From: Didymodactylos carnosus
Taxonomy: Eukaryota > Rotifera > Eurotatoria > Philodinida > Philodinidae
Assembly: GCA_905250885.1 (NCBI GenBank)
Contig: CAJNOQ010003476.1
Coordinates: 1-20,165 of the forward strand
Reading direction: 5' to 3'
Length of the DNA stretch: 20,165 nt
Positions within the stretch are counted from its first letter, which is position 1. Each line of letters begins with the position of its first letter. A model generated the notes under the pieces. It saw nothing but the letters and a program-made list of their open reading frames with translations. It was not told the DNA's origin and searched no databases. The position numbers and the translations under genes were made by a program. This document shows, piece by piece, positions 19,701-20,165 of the stretch.

Positions 19701-20035
19701 GATATCAATATTGAATTTTATACCAAATGAAAGCTCGTGAAAAATGGGGTTAACAGGTACAGTTAATAATCCAATAGACTATTGAATTTCAAAAATTTCA
19801 CATACGATAATTTTTCCGACTGTTATGATTTTTACTTTTGTTACGGTCGTAACGGTTTTCTTTTTTCTCGAACGTTGTTATCAACACAATACCATCGTGA
19901 GCACCACTAGACACACATATATACCTCTCTTCTCTTGCGTTCTACTGACTTTTGTGTATAGAATATACGTATTCTCTATTCTTCTTACTGGTATGTTGAG
20001 GTACACTTCTCTCTCTATTTCATTCCTTGGTATTT
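19701..20035. other. No supported gene; pyrimidine-rich
   Basis: This A+T-rich stretch becomes pyrimidine-rich on the plus strand from about 19920, with TCTCTTCTCTTGC and CTTCTCTCTCTATTTC runs. TGTTACGGTCGTAACGG near 19839-19855 is a short palindrome. No end of the MULE was recognised. Confidence 0.35.
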
Positions 20036-20165
20036 TATTAGGTTGAGGAAAAAGTTCGTGCGCCGTGTTAAAATAATGATTTTTTATATATTTTTTTTTG
20101 TGTTTTTGATCTGGTTTTGTGGCTATTATGAAAATTTATTGATTTTTTGTCATTGGAGCTATACC
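20036..20165 (+). mobile_element. Left end of a mariner-like element (cut by window edge)
   Basis: A TA dinucleotide at 20036-20037 is followed by TTAGGTTGAGGAAAAAGTTC and then GTGCGCC. This is very close to the TTAGGTTG...AAAGTTCGTG pattern of mariner-family terminal repeats next to a TA target site. About 128 bp of the element lies in the window; the visible part is A+T-rich leader without a recognisable transposase. Whether the element is complete cannot be judged here. Confidence 0.65.

Overview
The window looks like A+T-rich DNA from an invertebrate animal. It holds decayed and non-autonomous DNA transposons and very few host genes. The main clue to a eukaryote is a broken FLYWCH/MULE transposase at about 17.9-19.7 kb. 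Its conserved protein blocks are interrupted by two short GT...AG introns of 67 and 59 bp, as in compact invertebrate genomes. Other clues are hAT-, piggyBac- and mariner-type ends and a poly(A) signal behind the one long ORF. The species cannot be fixed from the sequence. No rRNA, convincing tRNA, CRISPR array or retroviral/LTR element was seen.

Layout. 1-2.4 kb: no supported gene. 2399-2487: a compact hairpin with 35-bp arms. 3152-3868: a piggyBac-like non-autonomous element between TTAA sites. 4.3-4.7 kb: a loosely periodic A+T-rich repeat. 4794-5156 and 5174-5528: two foldback elements lying almost end to end. The second is split by a 93-bp hAT-type MITE with a perfect 8-bp target duplication. 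5683-6375: the best protein-coding gene, an intronless ORF or terminal exon of 230 codons. It has a C-terminal RNRIAH motif like the R-x4-H of HEPN domains, and AATAAA lies 12 bp past its stop. 7.4-8.4 kb: minus-strand open segments with splice-like borders, possibly a split or decayed membrane-protein gene. 9.1-9.9 kb: hAT-type ends, a complete-looking 495-bp hAT MITE and a CGTAYG-rich repeat. 9.9-14.2 kb: a gene desert. 14.2-14.9 kb: a perfect 23-bp palindrome and a small TIR element. 16360-17484: a 1.1-kb element with inverted repeats of about 200 bp whose outer parts carry a G+C-rich array of GCGCA motifs. 17946-19700: the FLYWCH/MULE pseudogene. 20036-20165: the left end of a mariner-like element, cut by the window edge.

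Nothing here shows genes working together. The window reads as a transposon graveyard, probably gene-poor or heterochromatic, with nested insertions that give relative ages. The features most worth a second look are the ORF with the HEPN-like motif next to the paired foldbacks, the GCGCA-array TIR element, and the hairpins that would fold into long double-stranded RNA if transcribed.
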